This document shows, piece after piece, positions 1 to 7,973 of a stretch of DNA of 20,481 nucleotides. Made by a program: the position numbers and the translations under genes. Source of the DNA: Flavobacteriales bacterium (GTDB taxonomy: Bacteria; Bacteroidota; Bacteroidia; Flavobacteriales_D; Sanyastnellaceae); the NCBI GenBank assembly GCA_011524845.1, contig WTJL01000061.1:1-20481 (forward strand). Reading direction: 5' to 3'. How positions within the stretch are numbered: the stretch's first letter is position 1; every line of letters begins with the position of its first letter. The notes below the pieces were generated by a model. The model was not told where the DNA came from, made no database searches, and saw only the letters and a list, made by a program, of their open reading frames with translations.

Positions 1-1659
1 CATGCCCAGAACAACGTCGAACACCCGCTTGGCACGCGCCATCTCAGGGCGGTGAAGTCCACGCTGAAACGCCACAAACGACTCCCGGGATGCTCCCCCG
101 CTGGACATCACGTCGCCCACATCGGTCCATGCAATGCGGCACGCCACTCCACGACGCCCCAACATGGGAAGCGCCTCGACGATGGCGTCGGCTGGCACGT
201 CCCGCCCGCTGAACACCACCTCGTCCAATTGATGGATCTGGATGGCCTCCTCGACATCGCGCCACGTTCCCACCCAAGGCATGCCTTGAATTTGGGGGGC
301 ATCGTTGGGCACCTCTTCGCCAGACCACAAGGCCACCACCTGTTGACGGGTCCGCTCCCCTTCATTTCGACGCAACAGCTCCACAAGTTTTTCGACGTCT
401 CTCCCTGCCACCAACAGGCGTCGTACGTGGAAGGGGTTGCCGTGTCTTCGGAAGGTGCGACGGATGACCCAGGCGTGCGCCACGCCATGCCAAGCAAGAA
501 GCACCAGCGCCACAGCCCGGCCCAAGCGCCACGATTCTGGCCATAAACTGTACACCACCAACGTCGCCATGGAAGCACTGAGCCAGGCCAAAACATGCCG
601 CGACACCGAGGTCGTGTCGCGTCGGTCCCGGTAGCCGCCGAGGGCCCAGGTCCCTGCGAGTTGAACCCCCAGCAAGGCGGCAACCTGCATGGCTGCGTCT
701 GGCCAGACAAACGACTTGCCGCCCCATGCCTGCATGGCAGCCATGGAACCGCCCATGGCCAAAGCCGTCAGGAGAAGCACCACAAGCAAATCGCCCCAGC
801 GTCCGAGCATCCTACGCACAATGGCCAGCGCTGCTCGGCCGTAGATGGCCGTGCGGATCATCCATGAAAACGCCCGGGCCTGGCTGCCCTCAAAATGCTT
901 GGCGGCAAAGAGCAACATGGCGCGGTAGAAGACCATCACGTAGTTGAGGCTTCCCTTTTTGGTCGATTCCCCCTTGTAGTGGATGATGCTGGTGCCGGCG
1001 AAGTAATGGTTCTCCCAACCACCTTCCACGAGCCGCCAACTCAGATCGATGTCCTCACCGTACATGAAGAATTGCTCGTCGAGCAAGCCCACTTGATCCA
1101 AGGCCTCCTTCCGCATCCACATGAACGCCCCAGACAGGATGTCCACGGGGGCCGTTTCTGCCTCCCCGACGTGCCCTGCGTAATACGCGTTGAACGTCTT
1201 CGATGTCGGGGCCAAACGGTGCACCCCCGACATGCGGCAAAGCGCCGCCCAAGGCGTGGGAAGTCCGCGCTTGGATTCGGGCAAGAAACGACCCGTCCCA
1301 TCGTACATCGGAACGCCCATGCCGCCCAGTTTGGGGTGGCTGTCCGCATGCGCGAGGCAGGTTTTGAACGTGTCTTCTCGAACGACAGTGTCGGGATTCA
1401 ACAGGACCACATGCCGCCCGGCGCAGGCCCGAATGGCCTGGTTGTTGGCCACGGAGAACCCCACGTTGTCTTCGTTGGCCACGAGGTGCACCCAGGGAAA
1501 CCGGTCCCGAACCATGTCCACAGAACCATCGACGCTGCGGTTGTCCACCACCCACACGTCAACCGACATCCCGTCCATGGCACGCTCGACGGACACCAAG
1601 CATTGCTCGAGGAAGGCCCGAACGTTGTAACTGACGATGACGACACTCAGATCGGTCAC
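1..1659 (-). CDS. GT2 glycosyltransferase fused to a membrane/polyprenyl sugar-transferase-like half (partial, runs off left edge)
   Basis: This reading frame is open for 553 codons from a GTG at 1659 to the window edge, with no stop. Residues 1-280 are a family 2 glycosyltransferase of the rhamnosyltransferase (WbbL/RfbF-like) type: VVIVSYN at 6-12, VVDNRSVDGS at 37-46, the NPD motif at 88-90, SGAFMWMRKEALDQVGLLDE at 176-195, and FMYGEDIDLSWR at 198-209. About four hydrophobic segments follow (near 290-308, 321-341, 355-372, 381-398). A Rossmann/CoA-binding-like stretch begins near 413 (RRLLVAGRDVEKLVELLRR). The last visible residues, RAKRVFDVVLG, match the start of the bacterial sugar transferase domain of undecaprenyl-phosphate glycosylphosphotransferases. 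The likely role is sugar addition during O-antigen or exopolysaccharide synthesis at the inner membrane. The GTG overlaps the recR TGA (GTGA), which fixes the start and suggests translational coupling. Whether the C-terminal catalytic part is intact lies outside the window. Confidence 0.9.
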   Translation of the reverse strand, partial: MTDLSVVIVSYNVRAFLEQCLVSVERAMDGMSVDVWVVDNRSVDGSVDMVRDRFPWVHLVANEDNVGFSVANNQAIRACAGRHVVLLNPDTVVREDTFKTCLAHADSHPKLGGMGVPMYDGTGRFLPESKRGLPTPWAALCRMSGVHRLAPTSKTFNAYYAGHVGEAETAPVDILSGAFMWMRKEALDQVGLLDEQFFMYGEDIDLSWRLVEGGWENHYFAGTSIIHYKGESTKKGSLNYVMVFYRAMLLFAAKHFEGSQARAFSWMIRTAIYGRAALAIVRRMLGRWGDLLVVLLLTALAMGGSMAAMQAWGGKSFVWPDAAMQVAALLGVQLAGTWALGGYRDRRDTTSVSRHVLAWLSASMATLVVYSLWPESWRLGRAVALVLLAWHGVAHAWVIRRTFRRHGNPFHVRRLLVAGRDVEKLVELLRRNEGERTRQQVVALWSGEEVPNDAPQIQGMPWVGTWRDVEEAIQIHQLDEVVFSGRDVPADAIVEALPMLGRRGVACRIAWTDVGDVMSSGGASRESFVAFQRGLHRPEMARAKRVFDVVLGM

Positions 1660-2261
1660 CCCTTGTACGGCAATCGGTTCAACAAGGAGCTGGACAACGT
1701 GGCTTCGTCGGCGTACTGAAGGGCTTCTCCAACCGCGACGCCCCGCGCAAGGGCGGTCAACAAGACCTCGCAATCGGCCAGGCGTTTGGCCATGTAGAAC
1801 GACGTCGTGTCGCCTTCCATTGAAGCTGGCAAGGCCAAAATCACCTCCTTCACCTCTTCCGTGTTCGCGCGCTTCACCAAGGTGTCCACGTTCAAATCGG
1901 CAGGTCCAACGCCGTCCATCGGGCTGATCACCCCGCCCAACACGTGGTACAACCCTCGGTATTCGCCCATGCTTTCCAGCGCGAGCAGGTCCCTCACGTC
2001 TTCCACCACGCACACCGTGGCGGCGTCGCGGTGCGGGTTCGCACAGAGGTTGCACACTTCTTCTTCAGTGGGGTTGTGGCACACGGTGCAAGGCTTGACG
2101 CCTTCTCGCATCGCGACCATCGCGTCGGCAAAGTCCCGAACCCGCTCTTCGTCACGCGCCAACATGTTCAGCACAAGCCTGAGCGCGGTTCTTCTGCCCA
2201 CGCCAGGCAAAGTGGCCATTTGGTCCACTGCCGCTTCAATCAATCGGGACGGGAGTTGCAC
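1656..2261 (-). CDS. recR: Recombination mediator protein RecR
   Basis: RecR loads RecA at gapped DNA together with RecF and RecO. Read from the GTG at 2261 the protein is 201 residues, the same length as E. coli RecR. A helix-hairpin-helix lies at 18-34 (LPGVGRRTALRLVLNML). The zinc finger has C58, C61, C70 and C73. A Toprim segment (TVCVVEDVRDLLALESMG) follows, and the C-terminus is LNRLPYKG. Starts further upstream are possible (GTG at 2279, ATG at 2324), but they add residues not usual in the family. A TACCTTCG promoter-like element also ends 4 nt before the 2261 GTG, so I prefer that start. The gene diverges from the symporter gene and overlaps the downstream glycosyltransferase start by 4 nt. 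Family assignment is very secure; the start is moderately secure. Confidence 0.93.
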   Translation of the reverse strand: MQLPSRLIEAAVDQMATLPGVGRRTALRLVLNMLARDEERVRDFADAMVAMREGVKPCTVCHNPTEEEVCNLCANPHRDAATVCVVEDVRDLLALESMGEYRGLYHVLGGVISPMDGVGPADLNVDTLVKRANTEEVKEVILALPASMEGDTTSFYMAKRLADCEVLLTALARGVAVGEALQYADEATLSSSLLNRLPYKG

Positions 2262-2265
2262 GAGG

Positions 2266-2273
2266 CGAAGGTA
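2266..2273 (-). promoter_or_regulatory. Probable -7 promoter element of recR
   Basis: On the minus strand this reads TACCTTCG, one base from the Bacteroidota -7 consensus TAnnTTTG. It is followed by CCTC and then the GTG start at 2261. The same 4-nt spacing occurs at other genes here, so the recR mRNA may be leaderless. No clear -33 TTTG element is visible. Confidence 0.5.
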
Positions 2274-2304
2274 CGCCACGCACCCCTCAGACGTCGCCCG
2301 CTTG

Positions 2305-2312
2305 TACATTTG
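2305..2312 (+). promoter_or_regulatory. Probable -7 promoter element of the symporter gene
   Basis: TACATTTG is an exact match to TAnnTTTG and ends 5 nt before the ATG at 2318. It stands back to back with the recR element inside the 56-bp divergent gap. The transcript is predicted to be leaderless or nearly so. Confidence 0.6.
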
Positions 2313-2317
2313 GCGGC

Positions 2318-3796
2318 ATGACACCTACGACCGTCTTGCTCATCGCCTTGGGATACGTTGCCGTGCTGCTGGGCATCGCAGCTTGGTCGTCCTCGGCCTC
2401 CCAACACCAAGACTCTGAAACCCGCTTTTTTGTGGCAGGCCAAAAAGCGCCTTGGTACGTGGTGGCGTTTGGCATGATTGGCGCGTCGCTGTCGGGGGTC
2501 ACGTTCCTCAGCATTCCGGGATGGGTGCGCGACCAAGAATGGAGCTACATGCAAATGGTGGCTGGTTACTGCATTGGATATGTGATTGTTGCGACGGTTC
2601 TTCTGCCTCTTTACTACAAGCTCAAGCTCACGAGCATTTACGGGTATCTGGGCGCGCGGTTTGGCGTGGAAGCCCACCGAACCGGCGCAGGGTTTTTCAT
2701 TTTGAGCCGGGTGATTGGGGCGTCGTTCAGGCTCTTTTTGGTGGCGCTCGTCTTGGACGTGTTGGTGCTTGAACCCCTGTGCGGTGGGGCGACGCCATGG
2801 ACGTGGTTTGGCCTGACCACCGCCGGCATCTTGTCCATCATTTACATCTACACCCGAACCAGCGGCATGGGCACGGTCATTTGGACGGACACCCTTCAAA
2901 CGGCGTGCATGCTCCTTGCGGTGGTCCTGACCATTGGCGGCATCCTTTCCGCGGGGGGACACTCATGGATGGACCTGCCGCACGTCGTGTCGTCCACGGG
3001 CCTGACCGACGTGTGGGTCACCGAGGACTGGAGGGCCAGCAACCACTGGATCAAGCACATGTTGGCAGGCATGTTTGTCACCATCGCCATGACCGGGCTG
3101 GACCAGGACATGATGCAGAAAAACTTGGCGTGCCGAAACCTCCAAGAAGCGCAGTGGAACATGGGCACCTTCACCGTCATTCTCGTCGGGGCCAACCTGC
3201 TGTTTTTGACGATGGGGGCCCTGTTGTGGATGCACGCCCAAAACACGGCAATGGCCCTGCCTGAAGCCACCGACCGCCTGTACCCTCTTGTGGCCATGGG
3301 CGGCACCTTGGGCCCTGCCTTGGGCGTGGCGTTTGTTGTCGGCCTGTTGGCGTCGGCTTTCAGCTCAGCCGACAGCGCCCTGACTGCCCTGACCACCTCC
3401 GTCTGCGTGGATGTCCTCGACACGCCGTCCCTACCTGCCGACCGTGCCAGAGCCATTCGCCAACGGGTGCACCTTGGCATGGCAGTGGTGCTGTGGCTGG
3501 TGATCATGGCCTTTCGTGCGGTGAACGACACGTCGGTGGTGGCGGCGCTGTTCACGGTGGCCAATTACACGTATGGCCCGCTGCTTGGTCTTTTTGCCGT
3601 GGGCATGTTCACCACGTGGACCCCTTCGGCCAAATCCATCCCATGGGTCTGCCTCTCGGCTCCGTGTTTGGGCTACGGATTGGAGCAAATCTTGATGGGG
3701 CTGATGGACTTCAGCTTTGGGTTTGCGCTGCTCCCTGTCAACGGGCTGTTGACCGCCATTGGTTTGGGTGTGATTTCTGCGCGCAAAGGCGAATGA
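2318..3796 (+). CDS. Sodium:solute symporter (SSS/SLC5 family)
   Basis: This 492-residue protein is strongly hydrophobic, with about 13 membrane segments spread over its whole length, as expected for an inner-membrane sodium-coupled solute importer. Family features visible are the N-terminal stretch ending in ETRFFVAGQKAPWYVVAFGM, where substrate-site helices begin; SGVTFLSIPGW in the first core helix; WTDTLQTACML in the middle; GLDQDMMQKNLACRN; and, near residues 343-368, LLASAFSSADSALTALTTSV. That last stretch contains the S-S-x-D-S pattern associated with sodium binding in TM8. The substrate cannot be told from sequence; sugars, organic acids and sialic acid are all transported by relatives. 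The ATG at 2318 follows a TACATTTG -7 element. The next gene starts 55 bp downstream on the same strand with its own -7 element, so co-transcription is not assured. Confidence 0.9.
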   Translation: MTPTTVLLIALGYVAVLLGIAAWSSSASQHQDSETRFFVAGQKAPWYVVAFGMIGASLSGVTFLSIPGWVRDQEWSYMQMVAGYCIGYVIVATVLLPLYYKLKLTSIYGYLGARFGVEAHRTGAGFFILSRVIGASFRLFLVALVLDVLVLEPLCGGATPWTWFGLTTAGILSIIYIYTRTSGMGTVIWTDTLQTACMLLAVVLTIGGILSAGGHSWMDLPHVVSSTGLTDVWVTEDWRASNHWIKHMLAGMFVTIAMTGLDQDMMQKNLACRNLQEAQWNMGTFTVILVGANLLFLTMGALLWMHAQNTAMALPEATDRLYPLVAMGGTLGPALGVAFVVGLLASAFSSADSALTALTTSVCVDVLDTPSLPADRARAIRQRVHLGMAVVLWLVIMAFRAVNDTSVVAALFTVANYTYGPLLGLFAVGMFTTWTPSAKSIPWVCLSAPCLGYGLEQILMGLMDFSFGFALLPVNGLLTAIGLGVISARKGE

Positions 3797-3813
3797 TTGT
3801 CCGGGAGGCGGTG

Positions 3814-3821
3814 TAGTTTTG
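3814..3821 (+). promoter_or_regulatory. Probable -7 promoter element of the aminotransferase gene
   Basis: TAGTTTTG is an exact TAnnTTTG match, 30 nt before the ATG at 3852. Using the spacing inferred from the leaderless genes in this window, transcription would start near 3826 and give a short leader of about 26 nt. A TTG at 3797-3799 is only 14 nt upstream, which is short for a -33 element. Confidence 0.5.
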
Positions 3822-3851
3822 CGGTCCTGAAACCCCGGACCTCTCCATCTC

Positions 3852-5051
3852 ATGGAACAAACCACATCTGCCCTCCTCCAGCGCTTGAGCGAATCGGCCA
3901 CCATCGCCATGGCTCGCAAGGCGCGCGAACTCAAAGATCAAGGCGTGGACGTCATCTCCCTCTCTCTGGGAGAGCCTGATTTCGACACACCAGACGCCAT
4001 GAAGCAGGCGGGCATCGACGCCATTGAAGCGAACGAGACGCACTACACCCCTGTCCCCGGGACGGCCCGTGTGCGGAAAGCCATCGTTGAGAAATTCAAG
4101 CGCGACAACGGATTGGAGTACACCATGGACCAAGTCGTGGTGAGCACCGGTGCCAAGCAGAGTTTGGCCAATGTGGTGTTGTCTTTGGTGGATCCCGGAG
4201 ACGAAGTCATCCTTCCCGCGCCCTACTGGGTCAGCTACGAGGAAATTGTCAAGGTGGCGGGTGGCATCCCCGTGGTCCTTCCCACCAGCATCGACAACGA
4301 CTACAAGATTCAACCCAGCGAGTTGGAAGCGGCCATCACCCCCAAGACGCGTCTTGTGATGTACTCCTCTCCTTGCAACCCCTCTGGCTCTGTGTACACT
4401 CAGGAGGAGACGGCGGCGTTGGCAGATGTGCTCCGCCCACACGACCGCATCGTCACCGTCAGTGACGAGATCTACGAGCTCATCAACTTCACCGACAAAC
4501 ACGCCTCCATGGCGGCACAGCCCGGCATGTGGGAGCGCACGGTGACAGTGAATGGCATTTCCAAGGGCTTCGCCATGACGGGATGGCGTTTGGGCTACAT
4601 CGGCGCTCCTACGTGGATCGCCGCGGCCTGCACCAAAATTCAAGGCCAGTTCACGTCCGCTCCCTCGAGCATCACCCAAGCTGCCGCAGCTGCCGCCTTG
4701 GAAGCCGACCCCTCGTTGGTCGGAGACATGGTGGAGGCTTTCCGCCGTCGACGGGCCTTGATGGTGGAGGGATTGAGCCAAGTGCCCGGCTTCAAGGTGA
4801 ACCAACCCATGGGCGCGTTTTACGTCTTCCCTGACGTGTCTGCGTTGTTTGGGAAGTCCTTCAACGGCAAGGTCCTTGAAAACGCCAACGACGTCGCCTT
4901 CTTCTTGCTGGAAGAAGCTCAAGTGGCCTCGGTCAGTGGCGCTGCGTTTGGCACCCCAGAGTGCATCCGTCTGTCCTACGCTGCGGCAGACGACGTGCTC
5001 AAGGAGGCTGTCCGACGCATTGACGAAGCCTGCCGGCAGTTGAGCGCGTAA
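3852..5051 (+). CDS. Aspartate aminotransferase-type class I PLP enzyme (1-beta subgroup)
   Basis: The 399-residue protein matches class I pyridoxal-phosphate aminotransferases closest to the aspartate aminotransferases of thermophiles, cyanobacteria and Bacteroidota. It would move the amino group between aspartate and 2-oxoglutarate in the cytosol, linking amino-acid metabolism to the TCA cycle. Key sites visible are SLGEPDFDTP (38-47), STGAKQSL (98-105), PYWVSY with W126, NPSG with N176, SDEIYE with D205 and Y208, the PLP-binding lysine K238 in NGISKGFAMTGWRLGY, and the carboxylate-binding arginine R373 in CIRLSYA. Length is normal and nothing is broken. Some members of this subgroup also use prephenate, and that cannot be excluded here; aroA lies a few genes downstream. 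The heptose kinase gene begins 24 bp after the stop. Confidence 0.93.
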   Translation: MEQTTSALLQRLSESATIAMARKARELKDQGVDVISLSLGEPDFDTPDAMKQAGIDAIEANETHYTPVPGTARVRKAIVEKFKRDNGLEYTMDQVVVSTGAKQSLANVVLSLVDPGDEVILPAPYWVSYEEIVKVAGGIPVVLPTSIDNDYKIQPSELEAAITPKTRLVMYSSPCNPSGSVYTQEETAALADVLRPHDRIVTVSDEIYELINFTDKHASMAAQPGMWERTVTVNGISKGFAMTGWRLGYIGAPTWIAAACTKIQGQFTSAPSSITQAAAAAALEADPSLVGDMVEAFRRRRALMVEGLSQVPGFKVNQPMGAFYVFPDVSALFGKSFNGKVLENANDVAFFLLEEAQVASVSGAAFGTPECIRLSYAAADDVLKEAVRRIDEACRQLSA

Positions 5052-5063
5052 GGGCGAAGTTCC

Positions 5064-5071
5064 GACCTTTG
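5064..5071 (+). promoter_or_regulatory. Possible -7 promoter element of the heptose kinase gene
   Basis: GACCTTTG differs from TAnnTTTG only at the first base. It ends 4 nt before the ATG at 5076, the same spacing as at recR, dtxR and the ABC-F gene. It may give an internal start within the aminotransferase-kinase run. Confidence 0.4.
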
Positions 5072-5075
5072 CTTC

Positions 5076-6107
5076 ATGGGCGCGTCCGCTTCTCACCTCT
5101 CTCTTGACTCTTTGCCGTGGTCTGAGCCACGCGTTTGTGTCATTGGAGACGTCATGGTGGACGCCTACATGTGGGGGCACATCCACAGGATCAGTCCAGA
5201 GGCACCCGTTCCTGTGGTTGAGGTCACCCGCCGCGAGCAGCGTGTCGGTGGCGCAGGCAACGTGGTCAAAAACCTTGCAGCTTTGGGCGCCCACGTGCAC
5301 GTCATCAGCGTGGTGGGCGACGACCAGGCAGGACGGGATTTGACAGGCCTGTTGGCCACCATGGGCACGCCGCACCTGACCGTGGACGCTTCTCGCCCCA
5401 CCACCGTCAAAACCAGGGTCATCAGCAGCGGACACCATGTGGTCCGCGTCGACGAAGAATCCACCGAAGACGTGTCCAACAGCGTGTCCAATCAAGCGCT
5501 GTCGGCTCTGCACACCCTTCTCTCTGGTGCCGATTGCCCAGACGTGGTGGTGTTGGAGGACTACGACAAGGGCATGATGACCGCCGCGTTCATCTCCGAT
5601 GTGCTGGACGCCTGTAGCAAAGCCAGCGTGCCCGTGGCCGTCGACCCCAAGCTGCGACACTTTGACGCCTACAAGAACGTGGCTTTGTTCAAGCCCAACC
5701 TGAAAGAATTGAACGAAGGCCTGGGCTTGACCCACCCGGTGGATCCCAACCACAAAGAGGACATGGCACGTGCCGTCGAGGCCCTGATGAAGCGCCTCCA
5801 ATGTGAACGCGTGTTTGTGACCTTGGGTGAACACGGCGCTTGGATTCACGCGCCGTCAGAAGGCATTTCCCACACCCACCTTCCCGCCTTCCCGCGCGAT
5901 GTGGTGGACGTCAGCGGGGCCGGTGACACGGTCATCTCCGTGGCGGCGCTGATGCTCGCCTCTGGCGCTCCTGCAAACACCTTGGCCGCACTGGCCAATT
6001 TGGCAGGTGGATGGGTCTGTGAGCGTGTTGGGGTGGTTCCCATTTCCAAGGACGACTTGGAATCTGAACTCCAACGCGTCAACCAACTCCACACTTCTCG
6101 GCCTTGA
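5076..6107 (+). CDS. rfaE1: D-glycero-beta-D-manno-heptose-7-phosphate kinase (HldA / RfaE domain I)
   Basis: This 343-residue PfkB/ribokinase-family kinase phosphorylates C1 of D-glycero-D-manno-heptose 7-phosphate, a step towards ADP-heptose for the lipopolysaccharide core. The signature region VCVIGDVMVDAYMWG (20-34), HRISPEAPVPVVEV (37-50) and VGGAGNVVKNLAALG (57-71) is typical of RfaE domain I. DYDKGM lies at 162-167, FKPNLKEL at 205-212, and the anion-hole/catalytic GAGDT at 281-285 with D284 as the expected base. There is no C-terminal adenylyltransferase domain, so this is the single-domain form and the adenylyltransferase partner must be encoded elsewhere. The stop overlaps the TTG start of trkH by 4 nt. 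Together with the glycosyltransferase fusion at the left edge it supports a Gram-negative surface glycan. Confidence 0.9.
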   Translation: MGASASHLSLDSLPWSEPRVCVIGDVMVDAYMWGHIHRISPEAPVPVVEVTRREQRVGGAGNVVKNLAALGAHVHVISVVGDDQAGRDLTGLLATMGTPHLTVDASRPTTVKTRVISSGHHVVRVDEESTEDVSNSVSNQALSALHTLLSGADCPDVVVLEDYDKGMMTAAFISDVLDACSKASVPVAVDPKLRHFDAYKNVALFKPNLKELNEGLGLTHPVDPNHKEDMARAVEALMKRLQCERVFVTLGEHGAWIHAPSEGISHTHLPAFPRDVVDVSGAGDTVISVAALMLASGAPANTLAALANLAGGWVCERVGVVPISKDDLESELQRVNQLHTSRP

Positions 6108-7927
6108 CCTGGCAATCCTTCAGAGAACGGGCCAACGTTTGGCTTTACGACAGCAAGGACAGGGTGCTGGGCGCTTTTCAGTGGCTGACGCTGCTGGTCA
6201 ACCTCTCTGCCCTTTCTGTGCTGGCCATTTACTACGGCTACGAGCACGATGCAGCCACCTCCAAGGCGCTCTTCGACGTGGTCAAAATCAGCTTTGGCTT
6301 CTACGTTCTTCACTATTTGGTGCGCGTGTTGTACCACTTCCACCCGAGCACCTTCTTTAGGGAGACATGGGCGGAAGGCTTGGTGATGGGACTTCTCCTC
6401 ATCGAAGGGGTGGGCGACGTGCTGTTTGGCGCTCCGCCTCTGGGTGCCGCGCTGGCCGTCATGATGCCCAGCATCGGGGATGTCAGCGCCTTTTTGGTGC
6501 AAGGCTATTTGTTTGTGGCCGTGCTGATGGAATGGCTGCGGCCAGGATCGCGGTTGCCGCGGGTGAAGCTTCACCCGGCCGTCATTTTCATTTTGAGCTT
6601 TTTGCTTCTGATTGCGGTGGGCACGTGGCTTTTGAGCATGCCCCAAATGACCACCATCGCCGGCGGCATGCCTTTGGTGGATGCCTTTTTCACGGCCACG
6701 AGTGCCACGTGCGTCACCGGACTCATGAGCGTCGACACCATGACCTACTTCACCTCGAAGGGGCATTGGGTGCTGCTCATCTTGATTCAGCTAGGAGGCT
6801 TGAATTTCATTGCCTTCGGGAGCTTCTTGGCACTGGCGTCGAAGTTTGGCGTGGCCGTCAAGCAGCACGATGTCATCGAAGATTTCGTGAACAGCGACAA
6901 CCTGTTGGGCAGCAGCGGAACCCTCGGAAAAGTGGTGGGATGGTGCTTGGGACTGGAAGCCGTTGGGGCGCTCGCCTTGATAGCCTTGTGGTCTCCCGCC
7001 GTGGAGTTTCAAGGCTGGGGCGACCGCCTTTTTTCTTCAGTGTTCCACAGCGTCTCCGCCTTCAACAATGCCGGCATCACCCTCTTCACCGACGGACTGG
7101 CGCACCCTTGGGTGGCCAACAACTGGCTCGTGCATTGGGTGGTGACCATCCTCGTGTTCCTCGGTGCACTTGGCATGGTGGCCATGTTTGATTTGTTCGA
7201 CGTGTCCAAGCTCCGTGAGCGCATGTCGCAACCATGGAAAACCATTTCGTTTCCAGCCAAGATCGCCCTGTATTTCTCCCTCGGCCTGGTGGCGTTGGGA
7301 ACCGCGGCCTTCGCATTGCTCGAATGGAACGGCACCCTGGAAGGCATGTCGTGGTTTGGCAAATTCACCACCTCGGTGTTCCAAAGCGTGACGCGAACGA
7401 GCGGCTTCAACACCGTCGACATGGGCTCGGTGGGCATGCCCATGCTGTTCCTGTTGCTTGTGCTGATGTTCATTGGCGCCTCGTCAAGCTCCACCGGGGG
7501 CGGCATCAAGACGTCCACCTTGGCCATTGTCTTGGCCGACGTGTGGCGAACCGTCCGAGGCGGCGACCACGTCCAAATCTTCAAGCGCTCCATCAGCGCC
7601 GTGTTGCGCTCTCGCGCCTACAGCGTGTTGCTCTTCTTTTTGGTGGGCAACCTCGTCGGGGTGTTTGTGCTGACCGTCACGGAATCCCATTTGCTGACCT
7701 CTGGAGCGTCCAGTTTTTTCGATTTGGCCTTTGAACACGTCAGCGCCATGGGTACCGTGGGCTTGAGCACGGGCATCACTCCCCTGCTCAGCGGCTGGGG
7801 AAAGGTGGTGCTGTCTCTGGCCATGTTCGTGGGACGGGTAGGAACCCTGACGGTGGCCTTCGCGGTGGGCGGAAGAACCTCTCACTCCCATTTCAAATAC
7901 CCGGAAGGACATACCATGGTGGGATGA
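6104..7927 (+). CDS. trkH: TrkH/KtrB-family potassium uptake channel subunit
   Basis: The 607-residue membrane protein is the ion-conducting subunit of a Trk/Ktr potassium uptake system. The four pore loops are visible, each with its filter glycine: SATCVTGL (G206), SAFNNAGIT (G324), TRTSGFNT (G434) and AMGTVGLSTG (G553). The conserved SSSTGGGIKTST lies at 460-471. About 150 residues with several hydrophobic segments precede the core, which begins near LHPAVIFILSFLLLI (157-171). This is longer than E. coli TrkH; I recall similar extensions in Bacteroidota. The first codon is a TTG at 6104 that overlaps the kinase stop (TTGA); no ATG lies near it, and residues from the TTG onward look protein-like. 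The regulatory TrkA/KtrA subunit is not in the window. Confidence 0.9.
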   Translation: MTWQSFRERANVWLYDSKDRVLGAFQWLTLLVNLSALSVLAIYYGYEHDAATSKALFDVVKISFGFYVLHYLVRVLYHFHPSTFFRETWAEGLVMGLLLIEGVGDVLFGAPPLGAALAVMMPSIGDVSAFLVQGYLFVAVLMEWLRPGSRLPRVKLHPAVIFILSFLLLIAVGTWLLSMPQMTTIAGGMPLVDAFFTATSATCVTGLMSVDTMTYFTSKGHWVLLILIQLGGLNFIAFGSFLALASKFGVAVKQHDVIEDFVNSDNLLGSSGTLGKVVGWCLGLEAVGALALIALWSPAVEFQGWGDRLFSSVFHSVSAFNNAGITLFTDGLAHPWVANNWLVHWVVTILVFLGALGMVAMFDLFDVSKLRERMSQPWKTISFPAKIALYFSLGLVALGTAAFALLEWNGTLEGMSWFGKFTTSVFQSVTRTSGFNTVDMGSVGMPMLFLLLVLMFIGASSSSTGGGIKTSTLAIVLADVWRTVRGGDHVQIFKRSISAVLRSRAYSVLLFFLVGNLVGVFVLTVTESHLLTSGASSFFDLAFEHVSAMGTVGLSTGITPLLSGWGKVVLSLAMFVGRVGTLTVAFAVGGRTSHSHFKYPEGHTMVG

Positions 7928-7950
7928 ACCCTCCCTATGTGGTCCTGTTT

Positions 7951-7958
7951 CATTTTTG
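7951..7958 (+). promoter_or_regulatory. Possible -7 promoter element of ubiE
   Basis: CATTTTTG is one base from TAnnTTTG (first base C). It lies in the 46-bp gap after trkH, 15 nt before the ATG at 7974. Support is moderate to weak because the first position differs and no -33 element is seen. Confidence 0.3.
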
Positions 7959-7973
7959 CACCAAACCTCATTC

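Noticed and set aside
895..1719. A 274-codon plus-strand frame
   Set aside because: It is antisense to the glycosyltransferase fusion, whose minus-strand frame carries recognisable GT2 motifs along the whole stretch.
3823..3841. GGTCC-N9-GGACC inverted repeat before the aminotransferase gene
   Set aside because: The predicted transcription start near 3826 cuts off most of the left arm, so the RNA hairpin would not form; the loop is also long.
3738..5849. A 703-codon open frame on the minus strand opposite the aminotransferase and heptose kinase genes
   Set aside because: It runs antisense to two secure genes, is rich in H, V, G and Q from codon bias on the other strand, and shows no family motif.
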